From Patescibacteria group bacterium (GTDB lineage: Bacteria; Patescibacteriota; WWE3; UBA101185; UBA10185): a stretch of 14,739 nt of DNA. Made by a program: the position numbers and the translations under genes. The notes below the pieces were generated by a model. The model ran no database searches, had not been told where the DNA came from, and was given only the letters and a program-made list of their open reading frames with translations. The DNA lies in assembly GCA_018056275.1 (NCBI GenBank), contig JAGPFW010000016.1, positions 1 through 14,739 on the forward strand, in the 5' to 3' direction. Each line of letters opens with the position of its first letter. Position 1 is the first letter of the stretch. This document shows, in pieces, positions 14,597-14,739 of the stretch.

Positions 14597-14677
14597 ATGC
14601 CCGTTAAGAAAGCTGCAAAGACTGTTAAGAAACCAGTTGCAAAAAAGGCTGTTAAAAAAGCTGCAAAAAAGAAATAA
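14597..14677 (+). CDS. Tiny lysine/alanine-rich histone H1-like peptide (26 residues)
   Basis: A 26-residue ORF starting MPVKKAAKTVKKPVAKK and ending in three lysines. Twelve of 26 residues are Lys; the rest are mainly Ala and Val with two Pro and no acidic residue. The repeated KKAAK / KKPVAKKAVKKAAKK pattern is that of eukaryotic histone H1 tails and bacterial H1-like nucleoid proteins, so nucleic-acid binding is the likely role. Translation is strongly supported by AAAGGAGGTGAT (14581-14592), an almost complete match to the 16S rRNA 3' end, with GGAGG eight bases from the ATG. The gene would be highly translated. It has no neighbour on its strand within the window, and no terminator is visible in the remaining 62 bases. 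It could also be a short remnant of a longer HU- or H1-like tail, but the ribosome binding site argues for a complete gene. Confidence 0.7.
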   Translation: MPVKKAAKTVKKPVAKKAVKKAAKKK

Positions 14678-14725
14678 CTACTGGAATTTTGAACAAGGCA
14701 ACCAAATCAAAGAGACGGAAATGAC

Positions 14726-14731
14726 TATACT
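14726..14731 (+). promoter_or_regulatory. Possible -10 box at the window edge
   Basis: TATACT, the same hexamer as before three other genes here, occurs eight bases from the end of the window. It may drive a gene starting just outside; the sequence stops too early to test this. Confidence 0.25.
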
Positions 14732-14739
14732 CTTTGAAG

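Noticed and set aside
14467..14607. A 46-codon ATG-started frame upstream of and overlapping the Lys/Ala-rich gene, possible leader peptide.
   Set aside because: No ribosome binding site, no well-placed -10 box and no recognisable sequence; its end is the next gene's ribosome binding site read in another frame. Chance is the simpler reading.

Overview
The window is AT-rich bacterial DNA carrying about fourteen genes packed in short, alternating operons. The gene set points to a Candidate Phyla Radiation (Patescibacteria) genome, possibly Microgenomates or Katanobacteria. The main clues are a DUF4012 membrane protein, tandem FemAB-type transferases, a winged-helix/nucleotidyltransferase protein, a stand-alone RmuC, tiny lysine/alanine-rich and single-helix proteins, and very short intergenic gaps. 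TGA serves as a normal stop codon (RNase H and the TPR gene both end in it), so the UGA-glycine code of Gracilibacteria/SR1 is excluded. The lineage is an inference from gene content; no rRNA or ribosomal protein gene is present to confirm it.

Layout, left to right. (1) A SpoU/TrmH-type RNA methyltransferase on the plus strand. (2) A minus-strand operon: Wzz-like chain-length protein, RNase HI, nucleotidyltransferase-fold protein. (3) Divergent from it, a 1041-residue protein that fuses a degenerate sugar-nucleotide epimerase (SDR) domain to a membrane-anchored DUF4012 domain; together with the Wzz-like gene this looks like a cell-surface polysaccharide locus. (4) An orphan 115-residue protein (minus) and a small HExxH putative metallopeptidase (plus). 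(5) Two abutting FemAB-family transferases, probably for peptidoglycan peptide cross-bridges. (6) A minus-strand operon of a TPR-like protein and a UvrD-family helicase fused to a RecB-type nuclease with a probable Fe-S cluster. (7) A 31-residue single-helix membrane protein with a strong ribosome binding site and its own terminator. (8) Minus-strand RmuC preceded by a 77-residue protein resembling only the coiled coil of GreA. (9) A 26-residue, histone H1-like Lys/Ala peptide with a near-perfect Shine-Dalgarno sequence behind an AT-rich stretch of about 290 bases without a convincing gene.

The most striking pattern that cuts across genes is in the starts. At least six genes that head transcription units have a -10-like hexamer (TATACT, TATAAT, TACAAT or TAAAAT) exactly six bases before the start codon and no Shine-Dalgarno sequence. 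That is the geometry of leaderless transcription. The genes with clear Shine-Dalgarno sequences are an operon-internal gene, the 115-residue orphan and the two tiny genes. No CRISPR array, tRNA, rRNA or insertion sequence was seen.
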